A stretch of DNA of 64,000 nt from Oncomelania hupensis (GCA_036898135.1 JBAHVR010000303.1:1-64000), one strand, 5' to 3'. Shown: positions 10,141-23,064, counted from the stretch's first letter. Program-made: numbers and translations. The notes: generated by a model not told the origin, from the sequence alone.

Positions 10141-10439
10141 CCAAAAACAACCTCGACGACAACAAAAACTATCATCAACGACGACGAATACAACATTCAA
10201 ACTTAAAAACTACATATTACACTGCACACACTGGGAGACCGCGCACAGGAAAATGCATTGACTAAGACTAATGACAGAACCAATAATTACCTATTATTAC
10301 TAGATACGTTGGTTGTTTTATTTACGTCTTTTCCACCAAAGATGATAAGACGGGGGGGTGAGGGAGGGGGAAGGAAAAAAAAAATACTAGATACTAAATA
10401 TTCATATGTTTCTTGTTAGAAATGTTCGATCCTGGCGCT

Positions 10440-10584
10440 TGATACAAAAGTAAGTAGTAGTAGCAATAGTAGTAGTAGTAGTCGTAGTAGTAGTACAGCG
10501 GCAGCAGTAGTAGTAGCAGCAACAACAGTAGTAGTAGTAGTAACAATATCATCAATGTTAGTAGTAGTAGTAGTAGTAGTAGTA

Positions 10585-10661
<77 letters not shown>

Positions 10662-10930
10662 CGAAACAGCAGCTGCAGCTTTAGAGTTATTAACAATCGC
10701 AGCAGTTTTGTAAGTATTGAATCATTAATAGCAGCAACAGTGACGACAAGTCTTCAGTAGCCTTCTCTTCCGCAGCAAAGTCCTACAACTAATGCCACAA
10801 TTTGCAGTCACAAAAGTCGCGTAGTAGTAGTAAACCACCCTACACAACGTTAGAAGTGTAGTAGTAGCTGTAGTAGTACAGCGCAGCAGCAATCAGTAGT
10901 AGTAAGTAGTAGTAGTAGTAGTTTTTAGTA
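10440..10930. repeat. (AGT)n/(AGC)n microsatellite field
   Basis: Degenerate to perfect GTA/GCA trinucleotides, longest perfect run at about 10591-10660, with scattered AGT units up to a decayed family A copy. Confidence 0.95.
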
Positions 10931-10947
10931 GTAAATAGTAGTAGTAT

Positions 10948-11358
10948 GGAAATTTAGTGCTTTAAATTCCCACTGTCGCTGTCTTCCTCATTTACTTTCC
11001 TAGCTCTGTCCTTCACTCTGCTATACTATCTTCTTCTTCGCTAGATCAATGACCTACCTGAAAACTCTTCCTGGACAAGACTCCTATGAGTCTGTTGGAT
11101 CACAGTGTTGGACGCTTTCTCTTCCTAGCTTCCTAAAGTACTAATGCACTAACTAATTGCAGTCAAAAATGATGTTTGTATTCTATTTTGTTTTCGTTGT
11201 TCCGTAGTTGAGGTCAACCCTCACCGTCCCCCGCAACATTGTAAAGTGACCCGCTGTAGGGACTTCCCCGGAGTTGTTTCCTTTTTCTTTTACATCTGCC
11301 GGTCCTGATTGGAAGAGTCCGCTGGACCTAAAGCAACAATTGCAATCAATCAGAGTGG
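10948..11358 (+). mobile_element. Family A retroposon, deletion-rich degenerate copy
   Basis: From GGAAATTTAGTGCTTTAAA to GGACCTAAAGCAACAATTGC, the order of family A segments is preserved but many short blocks are missing (for example about 12 bases after GACTCCT, and most of the middle), while the remaining bases match other copies well. The 5' TATAAATA region is replaced by AGT repeats. The pattern of many deletions with few substitutions is unlike the other copies. Confidence 0.75.
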
Positions 11359-12560
11359 TCTAGCGACATAGAGGGTAGTAGAAGTGCAGGTAGCACTAAG
11401 GTCTACCGCTAGTGAAAAAAAAGGTTCAGTTATTAGTAGCTTAGCAGCAATCACACCACGTGGTTCCTCTTCTACAGACAGCAGAAGAAGTGCTATTTCC
11501 AAAAGACAATTACAGCCTGTACCGTTGAATTATTATTACACAACGAGTGCACTCATTATACCTCAATTCTGATGAATGGAGGTTGGAGTGGGGGAGGGGG
11601 GGGAGGGAGAGAAGAGGAGGGTAATGAGGAAAGGAACATCTTTCACTTTTAGCTTAGGCGAGAGAAAAACAATCGCAACATAAGTTAAAAGGACGAATCA
11701 TCACGTCGCCACTTTGATGACAAAGTACCGTCGAGTTATTATTAGGTCGAGAGATTTCTTTTTTTTCTTTTTTCTACACAATAGCACATCTGTCTGTCTG
11801 TCTCTGACTCTCTGTCTCTGTGCGTCTGTGTCTGTCTCTGACTGTCTGTCTGTCTCTCTTTCTCCTTCCCTCTAATTGCCGCTGCCCTATGCCCTACTCA
11901 TCTCATGTAAATGTAATAAGGTGAATTTGAAGTCTAGATCAACATTGCGGGGAGGGTATTAGGTGATGGGAGACTCAGAGGGAATTTAAAATCTCTAATT
12001 CACGCAAAGATATGACAATGTGCTTGTTCATTATATTCATACATTTGTGTGTGGGCGTTTGCGTGCTTGTGAGAGCGTGCGTGTGTGTGTGTGCGTGTGT
12101 GTGTTTGTGTGTCTACTATTTGCAAAGTTTGAATCTAAACATCATGTCCGAGCATTCGAAAGATCGTCGAATATTGGCCTCTCTCCCTAAAAAATCCAAA
12201 CACAGGCGCACTTACAAAATAAATATATAAATAAATAAATACAGCGGAGCGTGAACCAATAAGTGCCAATGCGTTACTGTGTGGCTTAGCCAGGAAAATC
12301 AATTCTTTACCTGAAGTCTTAAGTGACCCTCAATGACGGCATTATTACCCCATGCATGACTTCGTTATCAGAGGGCCGAATTACTTTTTACTTTACTGCT
12401 GACACGTTTATTGAGCTTTCACTTCAATAATGTGGATTAATACTGGTGCGGGTTGCTTCAACTTTTACTGTTCAATACTGGCTAATTCTTACGAGATACT
12501 AAAAATAATGTTTGTTTTAAAAACAAAAACAAAAACAAGACCTGTAGTAGAGACTTGAAC

Positions 12561-12680
<120 letters not shown>

Positions 12681-12954
12681 ATTACGGGCACATTTCTAAC
12701 CACAAGGTGACTCAGGGCACACTCATACACATTCTTTCTCAATTACATTTCAAGCACACTTGCGCATAAATTACAAGAAGATCACGAGACAACAACACAG
12801 AAGCACGGCACTCAAAATTAAGCACGAGACAATTTTCATATAATGATTATGCACATGGCCATTTACAACTGCTCTGATTTAGGCTTGCGAGTGATGTGGG
12901 TTTGGGTTGGAAGGAGGGGAGGTGGTGTAGCGGGGCAATGTAGTCCGAGGATCA

Positions 12955-13425
12955 TTTAGGGAAAAGAAAAGTCTTGATGCTACATTTAAATGCTTCTAAA
13001 GGCTGTTTTTTGACGGGGTGGGGAGGGGGGGGGAGGTAGGGAGTTCCATTTGGTGGGGGCTTAAAAATAAAAAGAGCGTCGGCCTGCAGTTTTAGTTTTG
13101 TATGAGGTATATTGAGTTTGAGGTTGTCGTTCGAGGAGCGGAGTGGTCGGGAAGGTTGATAGAGTGAGAGGGAATCAGAGAGATAGGTACCGGTAGAACC
13201 AAGCTGGTTGAGGCGTTTGTATGTGAGAGTGTTGAGCTTGTATTGGATCCTATGTGAGACGGATAGACAGTGGAGTTGTTGCAATGGAGGGGTGATGTGG
13301 TCCTTCTTTTTCTTTTTGAAGACAAGACGGGGAGAGCTGTTTTGAATGCGTTGAAGACGATTGATAGAAGAAGCGGAAAGTCCAGCAATTAGGGAGTTAC
13401 AATAGTCAAGACAAGAGAGACTGGT
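12955..13425 (-). mobile_element. LINE fragment, RT C-terminus (third LINE family)
   Basis: A minus-strand open frame (13482-12952) with the pattern SCLDYCNSLIAGLSASSINR, LQRIQNSSPRLV, DHITPPLQQLHCLSVSHRI, YKLNTLTYKRLN, then LEAFKCSIKTFLF at the end. DYCNSLLAG, QNxAARL, HITP and LHWLPV are hallmarks of the C-terminal region of many jockey/CR1-like LINE ORF2 proteins (recalled family knowledge). The conserved W of LHWLPV is C here. The palm domain is missing, so it is 5'-truncated. No stop interrupts the 150 residues, suggesting a fairly young truncation. Confidence 0.85.
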
Positions 13426-13473
13426 AGAGGCGACAGGTTTGGCTGTAGCGTCTTTGGCAAAATGTAATATGAA

Positions 13474-13765
13474 CCAACCCACATATACTTACATAACAGA
13501 GATAACCATGTACACTGACTTTCAAATCAAAACGTTTATAGGAAGTGCATGGTCTTTACCTTTACACACAAAATTTTCTTCCTCTTGGCAAACAGACAAA
13601 ATGCTTTCTCGAAATAAGCTAACCCACATACACGTATACAACATATATACATTGTAGACTACTTTCAAATCAAAACGCTTCTAGGAAGTCGCCTTGACTT
13701 TTGTACCCACATAAACAATGTCTTGCCCTAGGGAAATGACAAAGCGATTTGTCTATAAGAATAAA
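13474..13765. repeat. Tandem duplication, unit about 144 bp
   Basis: CTTTCAAATCAAAACG followed by a TAGGAAGT-containing stretch occurs near 13518 and again near 13662, each preceded by ACCCACATA...CAT and followed by a TTT(A/T)CACCCACA-like block. The two units diverge by roughly 15-20 percent by eye. A weaker third unit (GGAAGTGACCATG, TTGGCAAAATG) follows at about 13805. Confidence 0.6.
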
Positions 13766-14585
13766 CTTACAGACGTGAACTAAAAAGATTTATATATAAG
13801 TCGCTTTACCTCGATACTTAAAGGAAGTGACCATGACCTTCAGAGAAACTTGCTCTTTGGCAAAATGATTTGTCAGTACGAATAGCTACTTCCTGGATTG
13901 GTGCACTATGGTGTAACGGTGGGGTAGGGTGATATAATAAAACACCTTTGTGATGTGGTTGAGTGGGTAGGTGTCATTGAAGTCATTGAAGAGAACGGTA
14001 TCCAATCCTACTCACAACACTAGCGCGACACGCACATACTGTGCACACACAAGTAGGCCTACACACACACACACACCTACACAAAGACGCACACCCATAT
14101 CCTCACACACACAAACACACACACACGCACACATTACACAGCATAGGCTTACTTAATGGTGCAACCGCTGACAATCTCATACTGGGTAAACGGCAAAGTA
14201 TATTTTCCCCCGAAAAATTAAAAAAAACAATCAAAAGGATAATTCTCTCAAACAATATTCCATCGTTCTTCAATATGTCTACGATACCACATTTCAAAAA
14301 CACTGTGTTTGTTTGAAAAAATCTGTCTCTGTCTCTGTCTCTGTCTCTCTCTCTCCAAACTAATGTGGATAAAAATAACAACTTCCTGGATTACAGTAAA
14401 AGTAGCGTCTGACATTGTTCTACTATTGTGTGGTACAATTTTCTGAGGATAAGTCGACTGACCAACAACTGTGTACCGACATTATTTCTATAATGTTATA
14501 ATATAATGTTACTCTTCCGCATTATCATCTTTGAACTATACATTTTAAAAAAATTGTCCGGGAAGATAGAATATCGGACTATAAC

Positions 14586-14610
14586 ATTTCCTCCCATCCC
14601 CTCCCCTCCC

Positions 14611-14645
<35 letters not shown>

Positions 14646-14865
14646 CTGTATTCATGGCAAATAGGGGTCTTGGACGAAATGTAGTCATGGTAAAGCGTTG
14701 TTTTTTTAAAAACTCCCCCTCCCATCCCCACACACAAAGGCACACACACAGAGGCACACACACACACACCTACACACACACCCACACACACAAGTCTGTA
14801 TTCATGGCAAAAAGGGGTTTTGGACAAAAGATAGTCACGGTAAAGCGTGTGTTTTTTTTAAAACG
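14586..14865. repeat. Tandem duplication, unit about 145 bp, with embedded CA microsatellites
   Basis: The segment GTCTGTATTCATGGCAAA-AGGGG-TTGGAC...GTAAAGCGT with a poly-T tail occurs at about 14643-14710 and 14793-14858. Each copy is preceded by CCTCCCATCCCC and a CA-rich run. The frame of 195 codons at 14654 spans these repeats and is not considered a gene. Confidence 0.65.
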
Positions 14866-14896
14866 GAAGGTATACAAAATTCAATATATTTTTTTA

Positions 14897-14949
<53 letters not shown>

Positions 14950-15180
14950 AGGATGCTATACGCGCCTTACACCAAATCATTCAGGCTCAAAGCGCGGCGA
15001 CCTATACCAACATACACGCTCACCTGTCTCATCCACCCTCACACATACCAAACACACATCCATCACTCAAACAGGTGGTGTAAAGGCAGGGAGATCGCTA
15101 TTAGAAGACGGAAAGAAAATCGAATTTTTTATTTTTGAAATTTTTATATTGACTGCGTCCTTTCGTCAAAAGGTTTACCT
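14897..15180 (-). mobile_element. SINE (Arg-tRNA-derived family), 5'-truncated minus copy
   Basis: The reverse complement runs from GACGCAGTCAATATAAAAAT through TAGCGATCTCCCTGCC and CGCCGCGCTTTGAGCC to a long (ATT)n tail that is the AAT microsatellite at 14899-14947. The tRNA head is absent. The tail shows how this SINE seeds trinucleotide microsatellites. Confidence 0.8.
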
Positions 15181-15555
15181 ATTTCGTCTCCTAACCCTAA
15201 CACTTCAAATTTGTCTACATAGAGCGCTCCCATGTACTTAAAACAGTCCCATGCACTATAAAAGCACTCCCATGTACTATAAAAAGCACTCCCATGTACT
15301 TAGAGAAAAGTGGGGCGCTGAAACAAGTGGGGCGCTAGTTAAAAACCCAATTTTCTGCATTAATAAAAATTGTAGCACCCCATAACTCCATATATACACG
15401 CCAACACACACTCAAACACACACCCACACAAACCCTCACACACACACACACACTCACACCCACACACAAATACCCAGTGATGGTACTATGAACTTTGACG
15501 GCCGGGAAAACTTCAATAAAAAATTTTTGGGGAGTTATATTTCTTCTTTTTTCTA

Positions 15556-15603
15556 CATGATTATATATATATATATAGATAGATAGATAGATATAATCAT
15601 GTA

Positions 15604-15694
<91 letters not shown>

Positions 15695-15722
15695 ATAAAT
15701 ATATATATATATAGATAGATAT
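15556..15722. repeat. (TA)n/(GATA)n microsatellite
   Basis: A dinucleotide TA tract of about 65 bp between GATA and GATATA runs. It is self-complementary and could extrude as a cruciform. Confidence 0.97.
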
Positions 15723-16033
15723 ATTTGCATTGGCGTGCCACGGGCCTATAGGAGCACGCAGGCAAAGGAGCAGCACTTTACTGACGACACCACAACTACA
15801 TGCGACCTATGCCATACGTCAGTGTTACCACTTGTAAAACATGAGCTAGGATTTCTTCTGGCCTGGTTCATATATTAAGTGAGAGGGGGGAGAGAGAGGA
15901 GATGTAAAGGGGAGAGAGAGAGTGAATGGGGGGGAAGAGGGGGATAATGGTGGGTGAGGGAGTGAAAAAAAAAGAGGACGAGAAAGAGATGAAGAAAAAG
16001 ATAAAATTATGTGTGGGGTTTGGGGATCGAAAC

Positions 16034-16689
16034 TAGGGGTGTTCGGTTTTACCGGTTTTCCGGTTAAAATCGGTTCGACTTTCTCACGGTTCGGTAAACC
16101 GGTTTGGCCTTAAAAAACCGGAAAACCGCGGTTTTTGTAAGGGACATCACTCGTCCCGTAAAGCACTAGCAAAATGGCAGAAACAAAGAAATTCGTAGCG
16201 AACAGGCGTGGGAAATCTGACATTTGGAGATTCTTTCTCCTGCGAGAGACAGAAGCAGGAAAGGTTGACCATAATACCGGTTACTATAAAGAGTGTAAGG
16301 CACGTATTAAACTTTACAAACGAATTTCACAGAACACAAACTTGGAAGTTGGAACAGGCTTTTAATCTTTCAATGCGCATTGTTTTTCTAACCAATATGG
16401 CATTCGCAAATTCAGATTCCACCAACGGTTTCACAAACTCAAAATTGAAAAGCAAACTCCCAAATCTACCCACAGTGGAGGAGGGAAATAGCCTCTGAGT
16501 TAAGTAGCTAGCGACATAAATTCCCCAAAAAAATTCAATACAGAGGTTATTTCCCTTGCTTACTATGCGCCTTTACCCGGGGGTAACCAGTTGTAACTTC
16601 TAGCCGGTTAACCGGTTTTAAACCGCGGTTTTCTATTGGAAAAACCGGTTAAAAACCGGTTTGAGAAATCGTACCGGTTCCACCCTCTA
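16034..16689 (+). mobile_element. hAT transposon relic with BED-finger remnant and intact 8-bp duplication
   Basis: Imperfect terminal inverted repeats TAGGGGTGTTCGGTTT (left) and TAGAGGGTGGAACCGGT (right, reverse strand) are flanked by identical 8-bp direct repeats ATCGAAAC (16026-16033 and 16690-16697). Eight-bp duplications and terminal TA-G(G/A)GG are hAT hallmarks. Subterminal sequence is full of ACCGGTT/AACCGGT motifs on both sides. An internal ATG at 16174 opens a 63-codon frame with KSDIWRFF and YKECKARIKLYKRISQNTNL, recognisable as a BED zinc finger start (W..F, C..C, T.NL) in which the first Cys has become Tyr and the distal His part is lost. Non-autonomous, 656 bp. Confidence 0.85.
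16174..16365 (+). pseudogene. hAT transposase N-terminal (BED finger) remnant
   Basis: The 63-codon frame MAETKKFVANRRGKSDIWRF... lies inside the hAT relic. The aromatic W-R-F-F pair and KEC...NTNL spacing fit the DNA-binding BED finger of hAT transposases. One ligand Cys is replaced (YYKEC) and the second half of the finger is missing, so it cannot bind zinc as sequenced. The catalytic hAT core is entirely deleted. Confidence 0.6.
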
Positions 16690-16867
16690 ATCGAAACAAA
16701 ACAAATATCGGGGTTGAAAAGATGGCCACGACGTTTTTGGTATTCAGGTAAAGAAGAGAGATAGATATATTATATTATTTAGGAGAATAGCAACAAGACG
16801 AAGAGAGAGGATGACAAGAAGAGGATGATGATTACGATCCTCCTCCTTCACCTTCTCCTCATCGTCG

Positions 16868-16923
<56 letters not shown>

Positions 16924-16924
16924 T
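16868..16924. repeat. (ATC)n microsatellite
   Basis: A perfect trinucleotide tract, read as poly-Asp on the minus strand. Confidence 0.97.
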
Positions 16925-17373
16925 TCATTATAATCATTATCACCATCTTTCCTATCTCTCCACTCTATCTCTTGTTCGTATGTCTCCAAGTTGTCTGTGC
17001 ATGATTACTCTAATGATAATACTCGTAATTCAACTTGCGAGTTGGGCGGCCTCTATGATAAATTGCCTGTGGGCTAATGGGATTTCATAAACACTCATGC
17101 TTGCTAATTAACTTAGCACTCGCCCTTGTTTGTTTGCTGTTTATTTTGTTGGGTTATACACACACTCAAATTAATGGTATGGTAATTTAAAATAACGATG
17201 CTGTTGCGTGATTTTTTTGCCCACAGGCTAGACGTTTTTTCACGTACGCTTCCAAACTCGGCGACATGCACTGATTGTTATTATGTAAATAACGTTGGGC
17301 TGTATCATAAATTTGACCTTGAAGGCGCGGCATCTGTCTTGTTACTGTGCCATTTTCATGGGGGCCTTAAGGG

Positions 17374-17391
17374 CGTGTGTGTGTGTGTGTG

Positions 17392-17472
<81 letters not shown>
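17374..17472. repeat. (GT)n microsatellite
   Basis: About 100 bp of GT with rare interruptions. A second GT/GA compound tract lies at 17606-17670. Confidence 0.97.
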
Positions 17473-17473
<1 letters not shown>

Positions 17474-17612
17474 GACGAAATGAATTTCGTAAAATGAGGT
17501 TGAAAGTGATGATAACTAGCTCTTTGAAGTGTACTTTCTATTCCGCGAAAGAGGTTCATGCTCACTGCACTTAAAAAGGAACAAGCACATGTATGTTATG
17601 CGTGGGTGTGTT

Positions 17613-17673
<61 letters not shown>

Positions 17674-18272
17674 TTGTGCAAAGAATGTATGCTTTATTGA
17701 TTGTGTTTTATTACTATATTGTTGCCCTCATTTAAATAAGGAAACTGCTTACAATTTTTGTTAAATTATATTATGTTTTGATGGCTATATTTTTACTCAA
17801 TTTTGTAACTGTGTGCTGTTTTTTTATATTCCTAATCCTAGTCAACTTTAATTTGGATAGTATTGGTCTTCATACACTTGCATTCTCTACTTGTATTACA
17901 CGTGTACGTGTGCTACCTTTCACAAACTTAAATTTTGTGTATAGGCTTACTACATGTATTTTGAGGGTTTGAGCCCTGTTTGTTGGAAGACTTCAGCTGT
18001 TGTATGGTTGCGGGTGAGTGCGATGATGTGATAGTTGCTGATTGGCCTGTAAGCTTTCCTACGAATGGTGTAGGGTGCTGCGTCTGGAGCCGTGGGAGTG
18101 AACAGTGCGCGTGATTTTACTGTTCACGAAAACGTTATTTTATTGCTTTGTTATAATGTGCTATATGCAGAATCTTATATTATATTAACGCTGTCTGTAT
18201 TATTGCCCTTGTACGTGGACTCGTCCCTTCACACACTAAACTTCCCTGTGATTTATGGGGACAATAATTATA

Positions 18273-18650
18273 CAGGGTGTTCCAAAAGTCTTGGGCACAT
18301 TTTGACATTGAATATTTCCGAAACTATTAAGGATATAAAAACGCATCTGGTAAATTCAGAAAGCTTGTAATCTCAATTTTTACATGGAATGTTCAAAGAT
18401 GTTCAATGTGAGCACCATTGGTCACACGACACACATCAAGCCGATAGTCAAATTCTTGCCAAACGCGTCCCAGCATTTTCTTGTTGAGTGAACGCCATTA
18501 ATGGGTCTGAAAAGAAATAAAAAAAAATCAACAGCTTTACAAAAACTTAATGTAATTAGCTTTAAAATGGCACAACTTTTATCTTACTACCATTCATTGT
18601 AATTGAGATATGGGGACTTCAAATGTGCCCAAGACTTTTGGAACACCCTG
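18273..18650 (-). mobile_element. mariner-family relic with perfect 30-bp inverted termini
   Basis: The termini CAGGGTGTTCCAAAAGTC... are perfectly inverted over 30 bp (18273-18302 and 18621-18650) and flanked by TA on both sides (18271-18272, 18651-18652), the mariner target duplication. On the minus strand, the region 18480-18393 encodes WQEFDYRLDVCRVTNGAHIE followed by HL and a stop, matching the known C-terminal end of many mariner transposases (recalled). The rest of the transposase is deleted. Total length 378 bp, so it moves only in trans, if at all; the perfect termini suggest relatively recent mobilisation. Confidence 0.88.
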
Positions 18651-18652
18651 TA

Positions 18653-20460
18653 TCTTGAATCTTGGATCTTGATTCATTATATTTTTTAATATAGCATTGG
18701 GCTTGTGGCATGGACATCTTACAACTTATCTTTTCATGGATCTTTATTTGGGACAGTGGCATGAAAATCTGACCTCATAGTTTAACACATAGATGTATCT
18801 GGGGATTGTGACATGATATTCTCATATCTTTAAAAAAAAAAAACACCAAAAAAAAAACAATTATATAGAATAGTGCGAGTATTTGTGTATGAGTGTGTGT
18901 TTGTGCGGCTGTGTGTGTGTTTGTGAGTGTTTATGTGTATGTGTGTGTGTCGCTATATTTTCGTGTGGGAAACAGGTGATACTAAAATTGAGTAAAGAAA
19001 ATTGAGTTAGGAAAGGGTGTACACCAATAATATTAACACTATTGGCAGAATGTTATTGTTTTCAATGTTAAAGTTTTTATTTTTATTTTTGTACAACTGA
19101 ATTATTGAATTAAGATTGTTGTTCTTATTTTTCTGTATCCCCGACATTACAAAAGTGGAGAGTAATTGGATTAAATCTTTAATCTTGATTGTTGAAAAGT
19201 TACGATTGAATGTAAAACAAAAATCATTTTAATAAGTGAATCAATAGGCGTTAAACAAATAATTGATCAGACATCTACATGCATGGCTTGCGCGAGTGCG
19301 AACAGATAGTGTTTTAGCGAGTGTGCGAGTTTGGATATGGTTGTATGCGATGGCAGGTTTCAAAGTCACGCTTACTAGTATCGTTTCCGCGCAATTTTAC
19401 AATGTTATCTTTGTGTTAGTGCAAAACAATATCAACACTTTTTGCCTGTTTTTGTAGGGCAGCGTTATGAGTCCTGAAAATATATTGAAGGGAGAATGTC
19501 ACTATGACAATAAGGTATCGGTGACTTTTAATTTAATCTAATATTGCAAATATTTGTTGAGGACTATACGCTGTGCATACATCTATAGAGTTTGCTGATA
19601 GAAACGAACTTCAATGTATCACGTGTGCACTGTTTTGGTATTAGCAAAGCGTACTGAAGCAACACAGGGTGTTTGAAAAGGATGGTCAAGTACTAGTAAC
19701 AATTATGATTGACGGATTCTAGAATGGTCCGTATCCTGATAGAGGCCACAGATGCGTACTGAGCTTTGGGTCTGGATAAATAGGCTAAACAAGCAGCGGA
19801 AGCATAATAATCATTATTAATAGTAACTTATTCATGCGTTGAGTTTGTGCGTGGTGGGAACAGACGCACCTACTTAATTAAATGGTCGGCATCGTTTAAT
19901 ACGTGGAATATTAGGCTATGAGTACAAGTATGATAATCTGCGTTACTGTATTTCTAGATGCGGATTACGCAGACAGTATAAAACTATAAATATTTAAAGT
20001 ATTCCGCACTCGTCAGGCATTTCTCGTAAGGAATGCGTTAATACATGTAAAGAATAAAAACATGGTTTCTGCTATCTTTCCTCTTCTATTTCCAATTGTA
20101 ACGCACACTCACACGCACGTAAACATACATTCATGCACGCACACCTACACACACACACACACACATACACATACACCCATGCACGCACACACACACACAA
20201 ACACACAATCAACTATTTATTTAATAGACAAAATGTTGACATAACCTTACGAAACTAGTAAAGCATCTCGTTCTTTCGTTGGCCACGCAGATTGTGCCAC
20301 TCATATATCTGAACAAAATAGTATACTTAAAAATTTATTCAAAGTTTATTATTTCTAAGCACTACTTAACAATACTGCTCAGCACACAGAATCGGAACGA
20401 AATACATGTATACAAATTTAAATATTCACAAGCACTACTTAAAGTATATTAAACAAGCTA
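18653..20460. other. No gene or element recognised
   Basis: AT-rich sequence with short GT runs (18885-18950) and a CA run (20105-20210). Frames here are short and lack splice context. Confidence 0.4.
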
Positions 20461-20486
20461 TAAACAATTAGACTAAACAATATATA

Positions 20487-20690
<204 letters not shown>

Positions 20691-20699
20691 CTTTCTTAT

Positions 20700-21254
20700 A
20701 CAAATTAAATCAGCATATTTTCATAAGTGCACTGCAATATTTAGGCATTTAGTACGCGAAAAGCACCGACATTCCCACTAGAGATGATCAGCATTCCCCA
20801 ATAGCGAATCTTCCTCCAAATAGTTTCCTACAGAGTACATAATGACTTATCCTCAATTCGGATGTGAAGAAGTTATGTGCGAAGGCGAAACTTATATACT
20901 TACTTCCAATGTTTTACACTTTTGATTTTAGTCTCCCTCAATACTTATGATTATGTCAGTCTTCTGAAAAAAAAAACTGCTGTGTGCTCCAAACCTAAAA
21001 TATCAGGTGGAAAATTCTGTGTCAGAGTGTAGCAAAGATATGATATGCAGCAACACATATTTAAACAAAAAAAAAACAATCAAACAAACAAACAAACAAA
21101 TAAAACAAGGCATCTTTGCACAAGTTTCTTGCGTATAATATGATTATCCATTATAGGGATCACAGTCTTCTTTTTTTTCATTCTAAATGAACCACTTACT
21201 TTAACTGTCAGTTTAACTTACATACACGTAAAATGGTCTATATATCTGTTTGTG

Positions 21255-21297
<43 letters not shown>

Positions 21298-21426
21298 TGG
21301 GAGTTGGGGGGTGGGACGAACAGAGAGACAGTGAGAGCACGTCATTTTCTATTACGTCGCATTACAATACGTTGAATACTACTACTACTAATGATAATAA
21401 TAACAAGTAAAAACAACAACAAAAAC

Positions 21427-21511
<85 letters not shown>

Positions 21512-21700
21512 ACCACAACTTGTGGATCTACTTTCATCTCACGTTTCCTGAATGCTTTTTCTGAAAAGTAAGGAAGTTTCTTTCCTAATGGACTGCATGA
21601 ATTTGCGAGAAAAACAACCCGACATTTTAATAAAGTGACGATTTCGGATGTTTATTATTGAAAGGAAGTGTGACAAGTTTTTAAATTAATAAAATGACTT
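20700..21700. other. No gene recognised; (GA)n and (AAT)n microsatellites
   Basis: Contains (GA)n at 21256-21293 and (AAT)n at 21428-21506. The rest is unique AT-rich sequence. Confidence 0.45.
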
Positions 21701-21780
21701 TTTCTATTAAACATGAAGTTTAAAAAACAACAACACAATAACGTGGAAACTCACTGCGTCACATCGTGCAGTTTCAACAA

Positions 21781-22085
21781 CAATAATAATAATAAGAAGA
21801 AGAAGAAGAAGAAGAAGAATTGCTATGTACAAGCTTTTTCCAAATCTCTAATCAGACTCAAAGCGTGGCGATCTGTATCAACATACACAATCACATGTTT
21901 CGTCCACTTCTATTTACTCAAATCACATCTATCGTTCACACATGGGTTGTAGGCTCAAGGCCAGGAGATCGCTTATTAAAAGACGGATTGGACATGGACT
22001 TTTATTTTCGAAAATTTTGACTGACAGCATCCCAAAAAAATTAATGAAGGGAGGAAGAAAACCCTCGATGACCTCCGTAGTCTCG
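21781..22085 (-). mobile_element. SINE (Arg-tRNA-derived family), diverged minus copy
   Basis: The reverse strand shows the same order of blocks as the 61.1-kb copy: AGCGATCTCC-like, CATGTG, a region with TGTATGTTGATACAGATCGCC, and TTTGAG(T)C, ending in a (TTC)/(ATT) tail at 21781-21820. Divergence is much higher than for the copy at 14.9 kb, so it is an older insertion. Confidence 0.65.
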
Positions 22086-22404
22086 CACCTACATGACATA
22101 GTCCTTGTATCTTAGCTTGGCACTAACATTATTTGACTTTATTTGACTTGACTTGCAAGTTTGCCTGTAGCGGGGAAATACTAACGCAGTGTGCATGTGA
22201 AGGAAGTGGTACAATTTAAATACAGGGATTTTTGTCCTCTCCAAAACACGACTCTCTGGTTTCCTGGACAAATTAAACTCGCCCTTCCTGTGCTTGGGGG
22301 AACAGTCTTGACAAGATAATAGAATGAATCAACTATCCACTAGTAAGCAGGAAGTGAGGAAAAACAAACAAACAACTAAACCTGATGACAGGAAATGTTA
22401 ATAG

Positions 22405-22935
22405 GAACTGACTATTCAGACAGTCAGTAAGACAATAAAAATATGAAGTACGCGCTCCTTTCAATATAAGAACTGGTTATTTATAAAATAAATAATAAGA
22501 AGTACGCGTTCCTTTTAAAATATATAGCTTTCCTTGTGTTAGGAACTGACTATATTCAAACAATAAAGAAAAGAAGTACGAGTTCCTTTCAATATACATA
22601 ACTTTCCTTCTTTGTGGGAACTGATTATACAGACAATAAAACAAAGTACCTGTCCCTTTCAAAATGTGCAGCTTTCCTTGTGTTGGGTATTAGTATTATT
22701 ACACAGTTTTACCGACAAATAAATAAAGCCCATTAATCCTTTTAAACTAGAGTTAGCCAGTATTTAAAATAAAACGACGTAATAAACAAAAATATGAAGT
22801 AGGCGTTCTTTCCTTTTAAAATATATAAATTAGCTAACCTTGTGTTTAGGCATAAGAATTATTAATACAGTTTTACCCACAAATAAATAAAACCCATTAA
22901 TTTACTCATTTCAAACTAGATTTAGCCAGTGTTGA
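22405..22935. repeat. Minisatellite, units of about 85 bp, plus a diverged distal duplication
   Basis: The phrase GAAGTACG(C/A)G(C/T)TCCTTTC or TTTTAAAATATA, then a CTTTCCTTGTGTT-GGAACTGA-TAT-CA-ACAATAAA block, repeats at about 22445, 22498, 22573 and 22645. A second, longer phrase (ACAGTTTTACC-ACAAATAAATAAA-CCCATTAAT, then TTAGCCAGT) repeats at about 22702 and 22868. Confidence 0.7.
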
Positions 22936-23064
22936 CGATACGATGTAACACATTTCGAGAGACCATCTCCCGAAAAATTTTTTTTAGCTACATGTTCATC
23001 TCTAAGCCGCACCTCCGACGGTGGCTGTGCACAAGGTGCTGTGCAGTTTGTGAGAGAATAAATA

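Noticed and set aside
14654..15241. 195-codon ORF
   Set aside because: Runs through CA repeats, an AAT tract (poly-Asn) and an antisense SINE.
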